DNA of 64,000 nt, taken from Brachypterus glaber. Its lineage: Eukaryota > Arthropoda > Insecta > Coleoptera > Kateretidae. Below, one piece after another: positions 1 to 10,925 of the stretch. The position numbers and the translations under genes were made by a program. Below the pieces are notes generated by a model. That model made no database searches, was not told where the DNA came from, and was given only the letters and a program-made list of their open reading frames with translations. Location of the stretch: contig OY294048.1 of the NCBI GenBank assembly GCA_958510825.1, forward strand, positions 35,739,026 through 35,803,025, given 5' to 3'. The first letter of the stretch is position 1, and every line of letters begins with the position of its first letter.

Positions 1-3000
1 TGCAAGAACTGGGTCTTGATCATGTTCCTTGGTCTTTGGACTCTCTTGAAAGCATACTTCCAGTATTTTTACCACTATTTCCTATGAATATAAGTAATAT
101 TAATATTTTAAAAGAGAATCGTTTAACTTCAGGCCCACAATATTTAAAAGCTTTTCCTGGCCAAGAAGAGTACTTAGAATTTATTTTGAAAATAATGATA
201 AATTGTGCTGAATCATTAAAAAGTTATGATAAAATGACATTAACTATATGGTGGTTTAGATTTCAAAGATTGTTGATCATTTTAGATAAGTTAGAAAGAT
301 TTAAAATGCCTAAAAGTTTAAAAAAGTCTATGAAGAATAATATAAAAAATTTACTCAAAAATGAAGAAAATCGTAATAATGAAATATTTTATTGTGAATA
401 TGCTTTGATAGAGCATGAATTAGGTAGTACAGAAAAGGCACTTAGTATAATACAAACAGCACTTAGTTTGAATCAAAATACACAACTTGCAACAACTAAT
501 GTAACTATATCACAATCAAAACAGTGCTACCTGTATCGAATTATGATAGAACTAAAAATGTCTTTAATTGAAAATATAGAAATAAATAAACAGAATGCAG
601 TTAAGGTTCTATTGGGTTATGTTTTACAAAAAGATATCGCAGAAGTAACTGATGAAATCATTAAAGAAGCCAGTTTGAGATTTAAACTGTTGACTCTACA
701 ACTTCTTGGAAAGCCTTTTGAAAAAATTAGTCTTGTGGAACAATTTTTACCAAATTTTCATACAGATTGGATAATGTGTCATGGATGGTTTATTTATCTG
801 ACTTCAGGACCCATTGAATACGGCAGTTTTATGGAAAAGACCATTTCAAAATTAGAAGAAAATGAAAATACATCTTTTCAAAAAGAAATATTATATGAAT
901 TTTATGTATCTTTACTTTTCTTATATTGCTCTCAAAATCCTGATAAAGGATATTTTAAGATTTTGGATGATGTCCTCTATAGAGCAATAGAAAGTTATCC
1001 AAATAATTTGTATTTGTTGGGAGTATTGGCCCAGCAACAAAATTTAATAAATGGTTTGGGTCCAAAGTGGTGGAGAATACAAAGTATGTTGCTGAAATCA
1101 AAAAGGGCACTACCTGCCGTGTTTGCTGTTTTAATTACAACAGATCAGATGAACAAGTTGGAAGAACAAGTGGTTAATACTGTTACAGGTAAGTTACATA
1201 ATTATGCAACATTGTAATTTACAGGACCTATTGTAAACATACAGTAAAAAAAAGTATTTAAAGTGAATTCACTGAATTAAACAATGTAAAATTAAAGTTA
1301 ATTCAATGTAAATTTGGATAGGATTTACTATATCCCTTTTAATTTATAGTGAACTCAATTATTTTACAGTAAAGTCACTGTAAATAATTTATATTCGAAA
1401 CTTAATATGTAATACATACATTACATGTATTAATAAAGTTTGGGAAGTATGTGATTTCTTGTCCCACTGTTTTCCACGCCTGGACCTGACCTGTAACGAA
1501 GAATAGAGATCAGTAAACTAATTATTACTGGTCTCCAACTTAAATCATTAATTTCCGCTAGATGGCGCCACCGATTAAAATGTCATTATTAATGCTTAAA
1601 ACAAGATGGTTGACCTGCTGTTGTCATGTTAAACATGAATATAATCTAATACATTTCGTTTAATAAACTTAAATGTACAGTTTTAGTCAATGTTTTTTAC
1701 TTTTGAGACTGAGAAGGATAATAAATGTTATAAATGGTGCTTTGTGAGCTACCAACAAATGTTTTTTGTGTTTTTTTTATTTGGGTTACATGTACCATCA
1801 TTTTCATAGAAAACGCTCACATCACAGAACCCTGAGGTACCCCAACATTTTAAATTTTTAGTTGTGGTATATGTACTTTACTAAGATTGACACTGACATT
1901 TTCCGTAATAATTAAGTAAGGTTAAAGTACAGTCTATATTATATAGTGCAAGTCCTATAACTGTCTTTAAGCATATATGCTTATAAGCAAAAAGGTTAAC
2001 AAATTTTATTATAAATGATATTTATACAGTATGTCTCCAGATAGAGTTACAAAGAGGAATTTATTTTTTATTTTTGATTTGATCTCAAAAAAAGTCACTC
2101 TTTATAACTTGCCCTGCTTGATTTTAAACTCGCAAAACACTAAGCGCTTTTTGTACAACTCTTACGGTTCATGGGATAATGTTTTTTCTTCAAAATAGTG
2201 TCTTCAAAAATATAAAGAAAAAAAACATCATCAAGAGTGACTTATTTTAAGATATCAAAAATAAAAAAATCTTCTTTGTAATTCTAACAGTTGGTTTGTG
2301 TAATTTGGTGTAATTTTTGCGTGCCAAGCCTCAATGATGGCCTGTCGTAATTCTTCAGCATTATGACCCAGGAAAGTTAGTTTCTTCCCTCGCTCTGACT
2401 CCGGTATGGAAAGGGTTTTATCGCAGATAATTCATTAATTGCATATCTTCTTCTGCACTACTCATTCTACTTCGACCAGAACCCCGCTTTCTGCTAATCT
2501 GTCCAGTTTTTTCTTTGCTCGCATTATAGTGCTGTTTGCAACATTTAATTCAGTGGCTATTTCACGTACACTTATCCCGTCATTTATTCTTGCTGTTATA
2601 ATACATTTTTGATAATTTGTAAGCTGCGGCATAACTAATGTGAATTATTTTGACAAGTAATGTCATAATAATATTTGACAAATAAATGTCAAAGAGACCT
2701 TGATAAAGTTCAATATAATCTGTAACATTTTTAGGTGTAAGCGTTTATTATGAAAACGATGGTATGTTGAACTTCAGTTTTATATGATTGTGCTTTTCTT
2801 GTGAAATGCAGGAAAATATATTTGTGGTAAATATGAAAAAACTAAGTATTATAGTATTATTTTCTTATTTTTGAATTAACCCCTTAAGACCTGATTAAAA
2901 TTTGGCAGCATGAAAAATTTTTTGTTGCGTTTTTTAGGGTAAATAGGGTAAAAATAAGTCAAAAATAAAGACTTTTTTTTTCTTTTTTTGGTTTATTATA

Positions 3001-6000
3001 AAATTACAACATGTACATTGGGATGTACATATGGTCACAAGTGATGAGAAAAAAAAACTATTTTCTGTACATATGGTCACAAGTGATAAGAAAAAAAAAC
3101 TATTTTCTGTGAAATAAACTAAAACAATTTCGATTTTTTAAAAGGCACAGGTGTACTTTACATTTGTCACAGTATGAAAATGTTCTTCCTTTACAGCCTG
3201 GTTGTTTACATCTCGTAGCTTCTTTGTTACTGTCATATTGAGGCATATGATCCACGGTGTCCAGTTGAACTTCTGTCAATGGACGCTTTTCTGCTCTTCT
3301 TACTACTGATGCAGATGGTAGTGGTAAAGTTGCAGGGGAACTTGATGGTCTTCCTTTTTTAGGTCTATTGAGAGGCTTTCCAACTAAAATTAACCCATCG
3401 GCTACTCTCATTCTAAATGTCAGAAAATCAATGATGTCCTTTTTTGGGACACCGGTATTTTTACAATCATGTCTGTATTCAGTCCAACTAGCCGCCAGTG
3501 CAAAGTCAACAAAATGCATTATAACTCTTAAGGTCCATTTTCGAGAACGTATAAATATTCTATACAAACTTATAAGTTGATTTAGAAGATCAACACCGCC
3601 CATGCTGTAATTATAAAGTTTAACAATCTCTGGTCTGTCTATTTCAATGTACTTTGAGGACTTTTTATCCCACCTCCTTGCTTTATCTTCAATACCTTTT
3701 CCTACAAAATTAGAGGCAAGACATACAGATTTATTGTCTAACCATTTTACGGCGACTATGCCATCATCGCTAACTGTTTCATCGGTAAAACCTCGTTGTT
3801 TTTTTTTCAGTTCCTTATCTGCTAGTAGGTTGGGCTTTGAAAATCTGTTTATGCGTATTGTACCGGCTGCGAAAATTCCCTTTTCTTTCAAAATTTTTAA
3901 TAGGTTATATGATGAAAAATAATTATTGTAGAACAACTTGTGTCCTGGATTAGAAATTCTTTCTGATAAGTACAATACTACGCTTGCCCCTAATCCATAA
4001 TCTTCTAAATTTTTTTCTGATAAACCCGTAGATTTTCCTTGGTACACAATAAAATCATACGGCTGTCCACTTTTTCCACACAAAACAAAAATTTTAATGC
4101 CCCATGGACACGGTTTTCCCTTTATATATTGTTTTATTGATAAATTTCCCCGAAATGGAACAATTTGTTCGTCAATGCAGAGTTGTTCTTCAAGTTTCAA
4201 TTCTCGGCACCTACTTCTTACTGATTCTATGATGGGTCTTACTTTGAACAGTTTATCTTGACATCCTTCAGGCTTTTCTAAATTGTTAACTAAATGAAGA
4301 CATGTCCGTAGTTGAAAAAATCTATCACGAGTCATGTTTTCAAGAAAAACTCCAATTCCTAGTGTTCTCTCCCAGTATAATCGTATTTTAGGAAATTTGT
4401 TCAAACAACCAATAATTATATGTAGACCAAATAATATTTGAATTTCTGACGCAGTGGTAGGCCTGAACGTTTTACCTTGCTGAATTGCGTACAAATTTGT
4501 AAAATACGCCATGTCTTCAAAATCTTTTTTAGATATATATAGCAAAAAATATTCCATGGGAAGAAGGGGTGTCGTATTGTTATTTGATGGAGAATTCCAT
4601 TCCGGTATATTTGGTGGCGTGAAGTTATTTTTTGTCCACTTGACTGCAATTTTTTGCTTCTTTGTTGACTTTTTTTGAGTTATTTCTTCCTCAACTTCAT
4701 CGCCGCTTTCATATGCGCCGTTGTTAATTACTTCAAGCGAATTTAATTTTTCAGTTTCGTTTCTATTCAGAACATCTGCACCTGGTCGAAGGATGGGTCC
4801 TGTTTCAAATTCTCCTAATTCTTCGTCACTGTCTTGTTCCAAATCAATATTTTCAATTTCTGAAAGATCGTCATTTTCTATAAAATCAAGTTCCTGAACA
4901 TGTTCAGGGTTTTCTAAATCATACATTTTCCTTCGATTATCCATGGCAAACAGATCCTGAAACGTAAAATATAAAATTACTCTTGGTACCATTTGTACAT
5001 TAATATGTACAGAACAAAAAAAACGGTTTAGTCTGTTTGTACATGATGATGTACATAATATCCAAAACCAAAAATTTATTCAAAAAAATTGCTCTATAAC
5101 TATAATTTTTATATTTTTGGATGCGTTAACAATTACTTAGTTATAAAAAACAAGATTTTTGCTAAATAAGCCAATAGTTGCGATATATAATGCAAATAAA
5201 GTAGGACTTACCGGCAAACACAGCTGATCGCTAAACACAACCTAACTTTATAGTGAATAATTTCGACTGTCGCCACCAGATGACGCCAAATACCTTAAAC
5301 TGAGTAAAAATCATTCACAAAAACATGTTCAAATCTTTTTAAGAGTGATTTATCACAAAATAAGTTTTTTAAAAAAATAATAAAGTTGATGTACATGTAC
5401 ATGTACGCCAGGTCTTAAGGGGTTAAAACATCTAGATTTCAAAAAAAATAGTACTTTATTTTTAAATAAAAACAGTTGCGAATAAAATAGTATACAGGTC
5501 TCCCGGAAAATGGTACTTTACCTATAAATGATCTCGGAAAACTAATAGTCGACCTGTAATCTTCTATAATCGGGTGACCACATTAACCGTGTCGAGATGT
5601 TTACAGCGCCCACATTTAGCGCGCTATATCTAAATCGCGCCTTCATTTAACGCGTCTGGATATTTCACGTTTTTTATTAAAGGTTTTTATTTTGTCTTTT
5701 TTTTTTGAAAAAAAATCTGAATACGTTACGTTAATTTTTGGGAAAATTGTCTATATTTTCAGATTTAATCTGGTCCATTTTATACCAGGGTAATTTGGTT
5801 TGGTCACCCTAAACATTTGAATTCATTTAATTTAAATTAAGTACATAGTTACGTAAATCGTAAATCTCTTTTTTTTTGTTTCCTAAAAATTATATACAAA
5901 CCATATGTTGTTTTAATTGCGTGGAAAGTTACACGCGCGGAAAAATGCGGCGCTGTAAATTTTGGTGCGGTTAACGACCCTACCCATATAACCCCTATAA

Positions 6001-7360
6001 AAATATGTGTATGATACCTGGGTAGCGATTCACCCTTGTCGCTAAGTATCACAACTTTGAGGACCCCCTAAAAGTGTGACATCATTTATGACCCCTAAAG
6101 TAAATTGTCCGATGTGTAACTAACTTAATATTTTTTAGGCGAGAAATATGAACTGGTTGGTCATAAAAATAGAATATTGTCATTGTTTAAGAAAATTACC
6201 CAGTCTGACATGTGTACAAAAAGATGTGGGTTAATATGGAGACTGTATTTGCAATTTGTTTACACATATTTTGATGCCAAATTATGTAGATACGTTTATT
6301 ATTCTGCGGTTGAGGAGTGCCCTTGGTTAAAGGTATGTTAGTCATTAAATTCGCTAATAAATTATGTAGATTCTCTAGTTAAATCTAACGTGTTTAGTCC
6401 AAAATTGGGCGGGAGTAAATTATGTGTCTACCAACGTTGTTCGATTGAATTGCGGTTCTGAGGTTGGACCAAAATGGGTGGAGCAAGTTATGTGCCAGCG
6501 AGTGACCAGTGGACTGGTTGATATCTTTGGTTTTGCTTAAAAAGTCGAGCGAATACGGTTCGATTGAACTGCGGAACTCGAATCATTTTCTTACGAAAGT
6601 GGGCGGAGCACATTAAAACAAACCAATGATTGCAGTGATATCCACTTTCACATTATCAGTCACCACTCTCCCCGCCCCTTCGCCAATTCATGACACATGC
6701 AACTCCAGTATCAGTGAGCATAGACTCACTCCCCCAATTATCCATTCAAACTAATTCTATTTTAGACTGGGACATTTTGGACCAAAGATTTTCAAAAAGC
6801 TTGTGTTTATGTCAAAATTCTCGGTAGCGCGGCGTTTTTTTTTTTTTTTTTGAACCAACCCTTAACTTCAGGGCGTCCGACAACGGTATTACCAGAAAAT
6901 ATTTGTCGGACAAGGTTACCACTTGATTTTAAATATTTTTATTAAACGATCCTGAAAAAAACAGCTGTAAGGTGCCAAATGTTATGGTCATAACTAACCT
7001 AACATGGTAAAAAATTTTCGGGCAATACCGTTGTCGGTCGCCCTAAAGATAAGGGTTGGTCCCAAAAAAAAAACGCCCCGCTACCGAGAATTTTCTTATG
7101 TAAGAGGTTGTGTGACTGGACATAAAGAACACATATACAAAGTCTCAACGGTGAGGTAATAAGAAAAAATTCTACTGGGCCACTATCTACTTTCGTTGAC
7201 ACCCAGTATAGTTTTCTAATAATTTTATTTTTTTTAGGCCCTGTATATTGATGCAGCGATCTACATCCCTGCAGAATTACCTCAAATTCAAGATTTAATT
7301 ATAGAAAAGGAGCTAAGATTACATGTAACACCTGAGGAACTTGATGTTTTGAGAAGTTAA
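1..7360 (+). CDS. NRDE2: NRDE2 homologue, 3' part (three exons; 5' end outside window)
   Basis: Nuclear RNAi-defective-2 family protein, a helical (HAT/TPR-like) nuclear RNA-processing factor that in other animals works with the exosome cofactor MTR4. Exons are 1-1188, 6139-6332 and 7238-7360 (stop TAA 7358-7360). The first exon is open from base 3 and starts before the window. Donor ACAG|GTAAGT at 1189 leaves phase 1, matched by TTTTTTAG|GC at 6139; donor AAG|GTATGT at 6333 and acceptor TTTTTAG|GCC at 7238 are phase 0. About 500 residues are visible. The identification rests on the C-terminus: an RLYLQF segment, ECPWLKALYIDAAIYIP, then EKELRLHVTPEELDVL, which follows the conserved C-terminal order of the family (CPWAK-LYLDA, then EKELRVR-PLEELE). 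The long first exon is Leu/Lys-rich and helical. The 4.95 kb intron contains a complete piggyBac element on the opposite strand and a Tc1-like remnant; the splice sites look intact. Confidence 0.9.
1189..2029 (+). other. NRDE2 intron 1, proximal part
   Basis: AT-rich intron sequence after the donor at 1189. I see no coding exon here and no repeat that I can delimit. The codons downstream of the donor run into a stop at 1215-1217, as expected for intron read-through. Confidence 0.6.
2030..2650 (-). pseudogene. Internally deleted Tc1/mariner-type transposon remnant
   Basis: The minus strand from 2632 to 2462 encodes a 56-residue helix-turn-helix start, MPQLTNYQKCIITARINDG followed by SVREIATELNVANSTIMR, typical of the N-terminal DNA-binding domain of Tc1-like transposases. 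Further down the same strand, in shifted frames, come fragments resembling NPFHTGVRAREETNFPG and then NAEELRQAIIEAWHAKI, which resembles the extreme C-terminus of the family. The catalytic DDE core is absent, so the copy is dead. An inverted repeat of about 55 bp (2046-2105 against 2235-2290) lies at its distal side. It sits in the large NRDE2 intron, antisense to the gene. The boundaries are approximate. Confidence 0.6.
2880..5422 (-). mobile_element. Full-length piggyBac-type transposon with TTAA target-site duplication
   Basis: A 2543 bp element bounded by perfect 14 bp terminal inverted repeats: CCCCTTAAGACCTG at 2880-2893 and its complement at 5409-5422. It is flanked on both sides by TTAA (2876-2879 and 5423-5426), the signature duplication of piggyBac. 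Between the ends lies one long transposase frame on the minus strand. Subterminal TGTACAT motifs occur at both ends (around 3010-3070 and 5388-5406). On the left, a block of about 58 bp containing TACATATGGTCACAAGTGAT is tandemly duplicated (3018-3110). Insertion is inside NRDE2 intron 1, antisense to the host gene. Intact TIRs, TSD and frame indicate a fairly young insertion, but see the catalytic substitution noted for the transposase. Confidence 0.95.
3100..4992 (-). CDS. piggyBac transposase (PGBD-like), intact frame, catalytic Asp replaced
   Basis: A 630-codon uninterrupted frame. The start at 4992 is the first ATG; MDNRRKMYDL at residue 17 (4944) begins the typical acidic N-terminus and may be the real start. 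Domain order: an acidic disordered region of about 110 residues, the PGBD DDE core from about 140 to 500 (landmarks MTRDRFFQLRTCLH, DEQIVPFRG, KGKPCPWGIKIFVLC, NYSMGGVDLLNQ), a basic linker, and a C-terminal cysteine-rich zinc-binding domain (CKQPGCKGRTFSYCDKC, 595-611). The first catalytic Asp (D274) and third (D468 of GGVD) are present. The second, expected in the FDN-F motif, is Asn (N356, codon 3925-3927), and the acidic residue three positions after D468 is also Asn (N471). Each is a single G-to-A change in the coding strand. The element is therefore probably not catalytically competent even though the frame is open. Confidence 0.93.
   Translation of the reverse strand: MVPRVILYFTFQDLFAMDNRRKMYDLENPEHVQELDFIENDDLSEIENIDLEQDSDEELGEFETGPILRPGADVLNRNETEKLNSLEVINNGAYESGDEVEEEITQKKSTKKQKIAVKWTKNNFTPPNIPEWNSPSNNNTTPLLPMEYFLLYISKKDFEDMAYFTNLYAIQQGKTFRPTTASEIQILFGLHIIIGCLNKFPKIRLYWERTLGIGVFLENMTRDRFFQLRTCLHLVNNLEKPEGCQDKLFKVRPIIESVRSRCRELKLEEQLCIDEQIVPFRGNLSIKQYIKGKPCPWGIKIFVLCGKSGQPYDFIVYQGKSTGLSEKNLEDYGLGASVVLYLSERISNPGHKLFYNNYFSSYNLLKILKEKGIFAAGTIRINRFSKPNLLADKELKKKQRGFTDETVSDDGIVAVKWLDNKSVCLASNFVGKGIEDKARRWDKKSSKYIEIDRPEIVKLYNYSMGGVDLLNQLISLYRIFIRSRKWTLRVIMHFVDFALAASWTEYRHDCKNTGVPKKDIIDFLTFRMRVADGLILVGKPLNRPKKGRPSSSPATLPLPSASVVRRAEKRPLTEVQLDTVDHMPQYDSNKEATRCKQPGCKGRTFSYCDKCKVHLCLLKNRNCFSLFHRK
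5427..6138 (+). other. NRDE2 intron 1, distal part
   Basis: Intron sequence between the piggyBac right TTAA and the acceptor TTTTTTAG at 6138. A short CpG-containing stretch around 5600-5660 (GCGCGC and CGCG motifs) stands out from the AT-rich surroundings, but I cannot assign it a role. Confidence 0.5.
6813..7093. repeat. Fold-back (inverted-repeat) element in NRDE2 intron 2
   Basis: Two arms of about 100 bp face each other. The left arm begins AATTCTCGGTAGCG, has a T-run and AACCAACCCTTA, and reaches GACAACGGTATTACC near 6893. The right arm runs from GCAATACCGTTGTCGG (7022) through TAAGGGTTGGTCCC and an A-run to CGCTACCGAGAATT near 7092. The arms are near-identical complements, so this is a fold-back MITE. 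It ends about 145 bp before the last NRDE2 exon. Confidence 0.75.
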
Positions 7361-9755
7361 TTTGTTACAGAAAGTTTCATTCATTGATGGACACTAAATA
7401 ATAACCTAAGTGTAATATTTGAAGTATTGTTAATTTAGGCTTTACTATTTAAAGTTTTCTCAAAAGAGCTTTAAATTACGGAAAAAAAGAATTTAGTATT
7501 CTACACACCTAGTCAGCCAACCTAGTGCACGACTGTTACGGAAGTGTATTGGCAATATAGTCCTAAATACACACATCGCTAAAATTCTTGCGCCCCCAAT
7601 TAATTTGAAACGTAAACAAAAATTACTCTAACAAATATGTGGGCTCATTTCCACATTTTATTGAAATGCTTTATCACAAGTATGGCTATTTTCATGGAAT
7701 GAGTATACGGCCAGGAATAAATTTAAAAATTGTATCAATTTTTATTGAAAAAAGTCACAAAGTGTGAGCAACCAGTATAACACCAAGAATTTTGGCGATG
7801 TATCGTAGGAACATGTATAAACTGATCAAAAAAAGTTGAGGATATTTTGGTTTCTCTTAGAAAAAATCGCCCGCCGCTGTCTTATTATCCTGTTTAACTG
7901 TATTTGAACTGTCTGGGACATGCTTGGTAGATCAGTAATTGATCGTCAACCACATTTTCATGACGTAAAGAAACTAGCAAGTTCTTCCGGATTTATGGGA
8001 TTCTTGGACCAAAATCAGTTGTTGCCTAATTTTAAGTATACCTCGGCGAGTTAAAGCGGTTATAGCCAACAGAGGTAGAATTACTCAGTATTAGTTTTCA
8101 GTTATTTAAATTTCTCTTGTTATATTAAGGAAAACATATTGTTAAATCCCGAATATAAATATTTTTGAATTGATTAATTTTGTTTTTTAGAAATGATTAG
8201 AGAATATGGACTTTTTGATATTTTTCCTTTTTTTTTCGAGAGAAAACAACATTCTTAACTTTTATTGATCAACTAAATTAAATTGTTTGATATTTACAAA
8301 TTTAAAAAATCTATATAAAACATTTTACTATTCCTTAAAACGACTTTTGTTTGATTAACGCAGTCGTCCCTCCGAAGTGACTGATCGATTTCGTGCTTTT
8401 TAGCAATCTTCAGAGCCACATATCGGTAGTAGGGACAACTACGAAAATCAAATCCTTTCCATATATATCTATATAGAGTTTAAAAATCGTTGTAAGGAAA
8501 AGCAAAAACAGCTAGCGACATCTACTGCTAAAAGCAGAGACTGGATAAACCTATCGACAGTCCAAAAAAGGAAGCAGTTATTGGTTTCAAGAACCTATTG
8601 CACGCTGTCGATAGGGATAGGATTATTGATCAGTTTAACATAAAAACTGAAATGTTCTACAGGGGTAAAAGTATTTAGAAAATACCATAGTACTTTTTAA
8701 AATATCTATCCACCCAGCCTTATTTTTTTGAAAGGGGTGGCTGGCTCTACAGAGGTCAAGAATTTTATGCGGAAATGTGTCTACCTAAAAATAAAAATAG
8801 CTGTTATGAATATTTCGTTTTAAAATTACCTGTGTAATATTTATTGTTATTTTAATAAACTATTTTTTTATAAAACTGTTAATAAAAAAAAACAAAATAT
8901 TTAACCTAATGACGTTTTATTAGATGCTTATAAATGTACACAAAGAAATAAAATATATTCTGCGGTTATTTTTAACACAATATAACAAAATGAGGTATTT
9001 GTGTGAAAAGGTGATCATTTAGCGTTGGTTTATGATCTGATTTGACCAGAAAAATATTTACTGCAGTGCGCATGCTTATCGTATATACTAAGCATGCGCA
9101 ATGCAGTAATCTTTAATTTTTTTAGTTCAATCAAAGCATAAACCAGCCATTAAAGAATAAAATAAGGGTTGAACTGAGAAATGTCATTTTTAGTACAAAG
9201 ACTTGTATTATTTTATATTAAAAATAATGCATTCTTCCGTCAAAACTAAACTTGAGTGGACAACTAAAAATATTCCAATTTTTTTAAATAATTTCTGTCA
9301 AACAAAAATAAAAAATCATAAAACACCTTTTTATCCTACACTTATTTACACATGTGTAACACAATATTATTTATTGTGTTACATAGCAGAATAAAGAGAA
9401 TCAGATTTAAATGGTGCCAAAAAATATAGAAAAACATAGCTAGTTGCCATTTTTCGAACATAGACACAAAAGTTGTCAAAATCAAGTTTAAAATTATTTA
9501 ATTTAACAAAAACTAACATGTCAAAAAGATTTAAAGATGAATTTCAATGTTCATAATTTTTGTTTTCTACATACATGGTGATTCTTAAGTTAATACTTCT
9601 TTTTTTAACTGTATATAGAAAGTCCCAAAATAACATAGAATAAAAAAAAATAGACATGACAACTGTTGCACCTATGGTTTCATATACAGAGTGTCCTACA
9701 ATTTTTACACAGGCTATATTTCCGTTATTATAAAAGATAAAAAAATAAATTTTAT
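7361..9755. other. NRDE2 3' flank / intergenic
   Basis: Sequence downstream of the NRDE2 stop. No coding region is recognised. An AATAAA at about 7716 is one possible poly(A) signal for NRDE2. A small palindrome lies at 9022-9147: its arms contain TGGTTTATG and AAGCATAAACCA, with CTGCAGTGCGCATGC and GCATGCGCAATGCAG further in, so it can form a hairpin with arms of about 55 bp. The rest is AT-rich and unassigned. Confidence 0.5.
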
Positions 9756-10117
9756 ACAGGGTGATTTATTAGCCCGTTTACAAACTTTGGCAATGAGAAG
9801 TAGATTTAATTGAATGAACAAATGTTGATATAAACATAGGTCCTATCTTTCTTTGTTCAGAAGTTATAACATTATTAAAATTATTAAGTTGAAAAAACAT
9901 AGTTGCCATGATTTAGCAAAACAAAATTTATTAACTATTATTTTAAACAATCACCTGTCAAAAATTGTTTGTTCCTGTCATGATTGTTAAATTTTCATCA
10001 TGGCCACCTAGATCAACCGACCTTAATCTTTGCGATTTTTATTTATGGGGTCACTTCAAGACACTTGTTTATATTGTGGAAATAAATGATCGTAATCAAT
10101 TATAAATCACCCTGTAT
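9756..10117 (+). pseudogene. Short mariner-like transposon remnant with ACAGGGTGATTTAT ends
   Basis: Bounded by ACAGGGTGATTTATTAG (9756) and the complementary AAATCACCCTGTAT at 10105-10118. Near its right end the plus strand reads WPPRSTDLNLCDFYLWGHFK (about 10001-10060), which matches the SPDLTP-DFFLWGYLK signature around the last catalytic Asp of insect mariner-type transposases. Most of the transposase is deleted, so this is a non-autonomous leftover. It shows which family produces at least some of the CACCCTGTAT-ended repeats in this window. Confidence 0.65.
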
Positions 10118-10698
10118 TATAAAAAAGAATGGGGTCAAAAAAACTTTTAATTACCCTAGGAAAACCTTACCCCATGACTCAGACCCTTAGGACCACAGCA
10201 AATTAGCTTTTCCAAATTATAAATTCAACAATGTACCATTGTATAACACTTTTCTTAAAGAAATTAAATATGTTATTTTATAACCATTAATCGGAATAAA
10301 TTCAGTTATGACTCATCAACGTTGAAAATAAACACAGAAACATAGGCTTACGGAATAATTTTGGCGAATTAGGAGGGAAATTTTTATAAAGGTCACTAAA
10401 TCGAAACATTTGACGACTAACTTGTTACACACAACAATATTGAATATAAATATTAACTATAAATATGTAAATATATCGGTGTTTTTCGAAGAAAATAAAA
10501 ATGTAAATATTTAAAACCTCGCGTCAACGATAGAATCGACGCGGCGCCTATGCGAGCACTGGAAATTCGCCGATGACTGTTTATAACAATCGAGATAAAA
10601 TGTGTAAAAAATGTAGGACACCATGCATAGTAAGAACCCAGTTAAAAAAATATATAATATACTCGTTAATTGAACTTAATTGAATTGGTTCGCATATA

Positions 10699-10865
10699 CC
10701 GGGTGCCACAAAATATACAGGAAGTTCCATTTAAAAATGAAAAGTTGAGATCATTTCCGGTGAAACAGGAAGTGTTAGATTCTTTATACTGTAAAAAAAT
10801 GTACTTTAATCAATTTTAATAAACAGAAAAGTTATAGGAGTGTACCAGTATTTTGTGGCACCCGG
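10699..10865. mobile_element. 167 bp MITE with CCGGGTGCCACAAAATA ends and TA duplication
   Basis: The left end CCGGGTGCCACAAAATA (10699) is the complement of the right end TATTTTGTGGCACCCGG (to 10865). TA dinucleotides flank it (10697-10698 and 10866-10867), as expected for Tc1/mariner-type insertion. There is no coding capacity. It lies just beyond the poly(A) region of PRP38B. Confidence 0.8.
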
Positions 10866-10890
10866 TATATACTGATTATTTTTGAAATTA

Positions 10891-10913
10891 TTTATTATAT
10901 TGCCCAATTTATT
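10891..10913 (-). terminator. Poly(A) signals of PRP38B
   Basis: On the minus strand AATAAA occurs at 10913-10908 and again at 10896-10891, within 35 bases of the PRP38B stop codon. The 3' UTR would be very short, ending before the MITE at 10699-10865. Confidence 0.5.
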
Positions 10914-10925
10914 TTGTGTCTAAGC

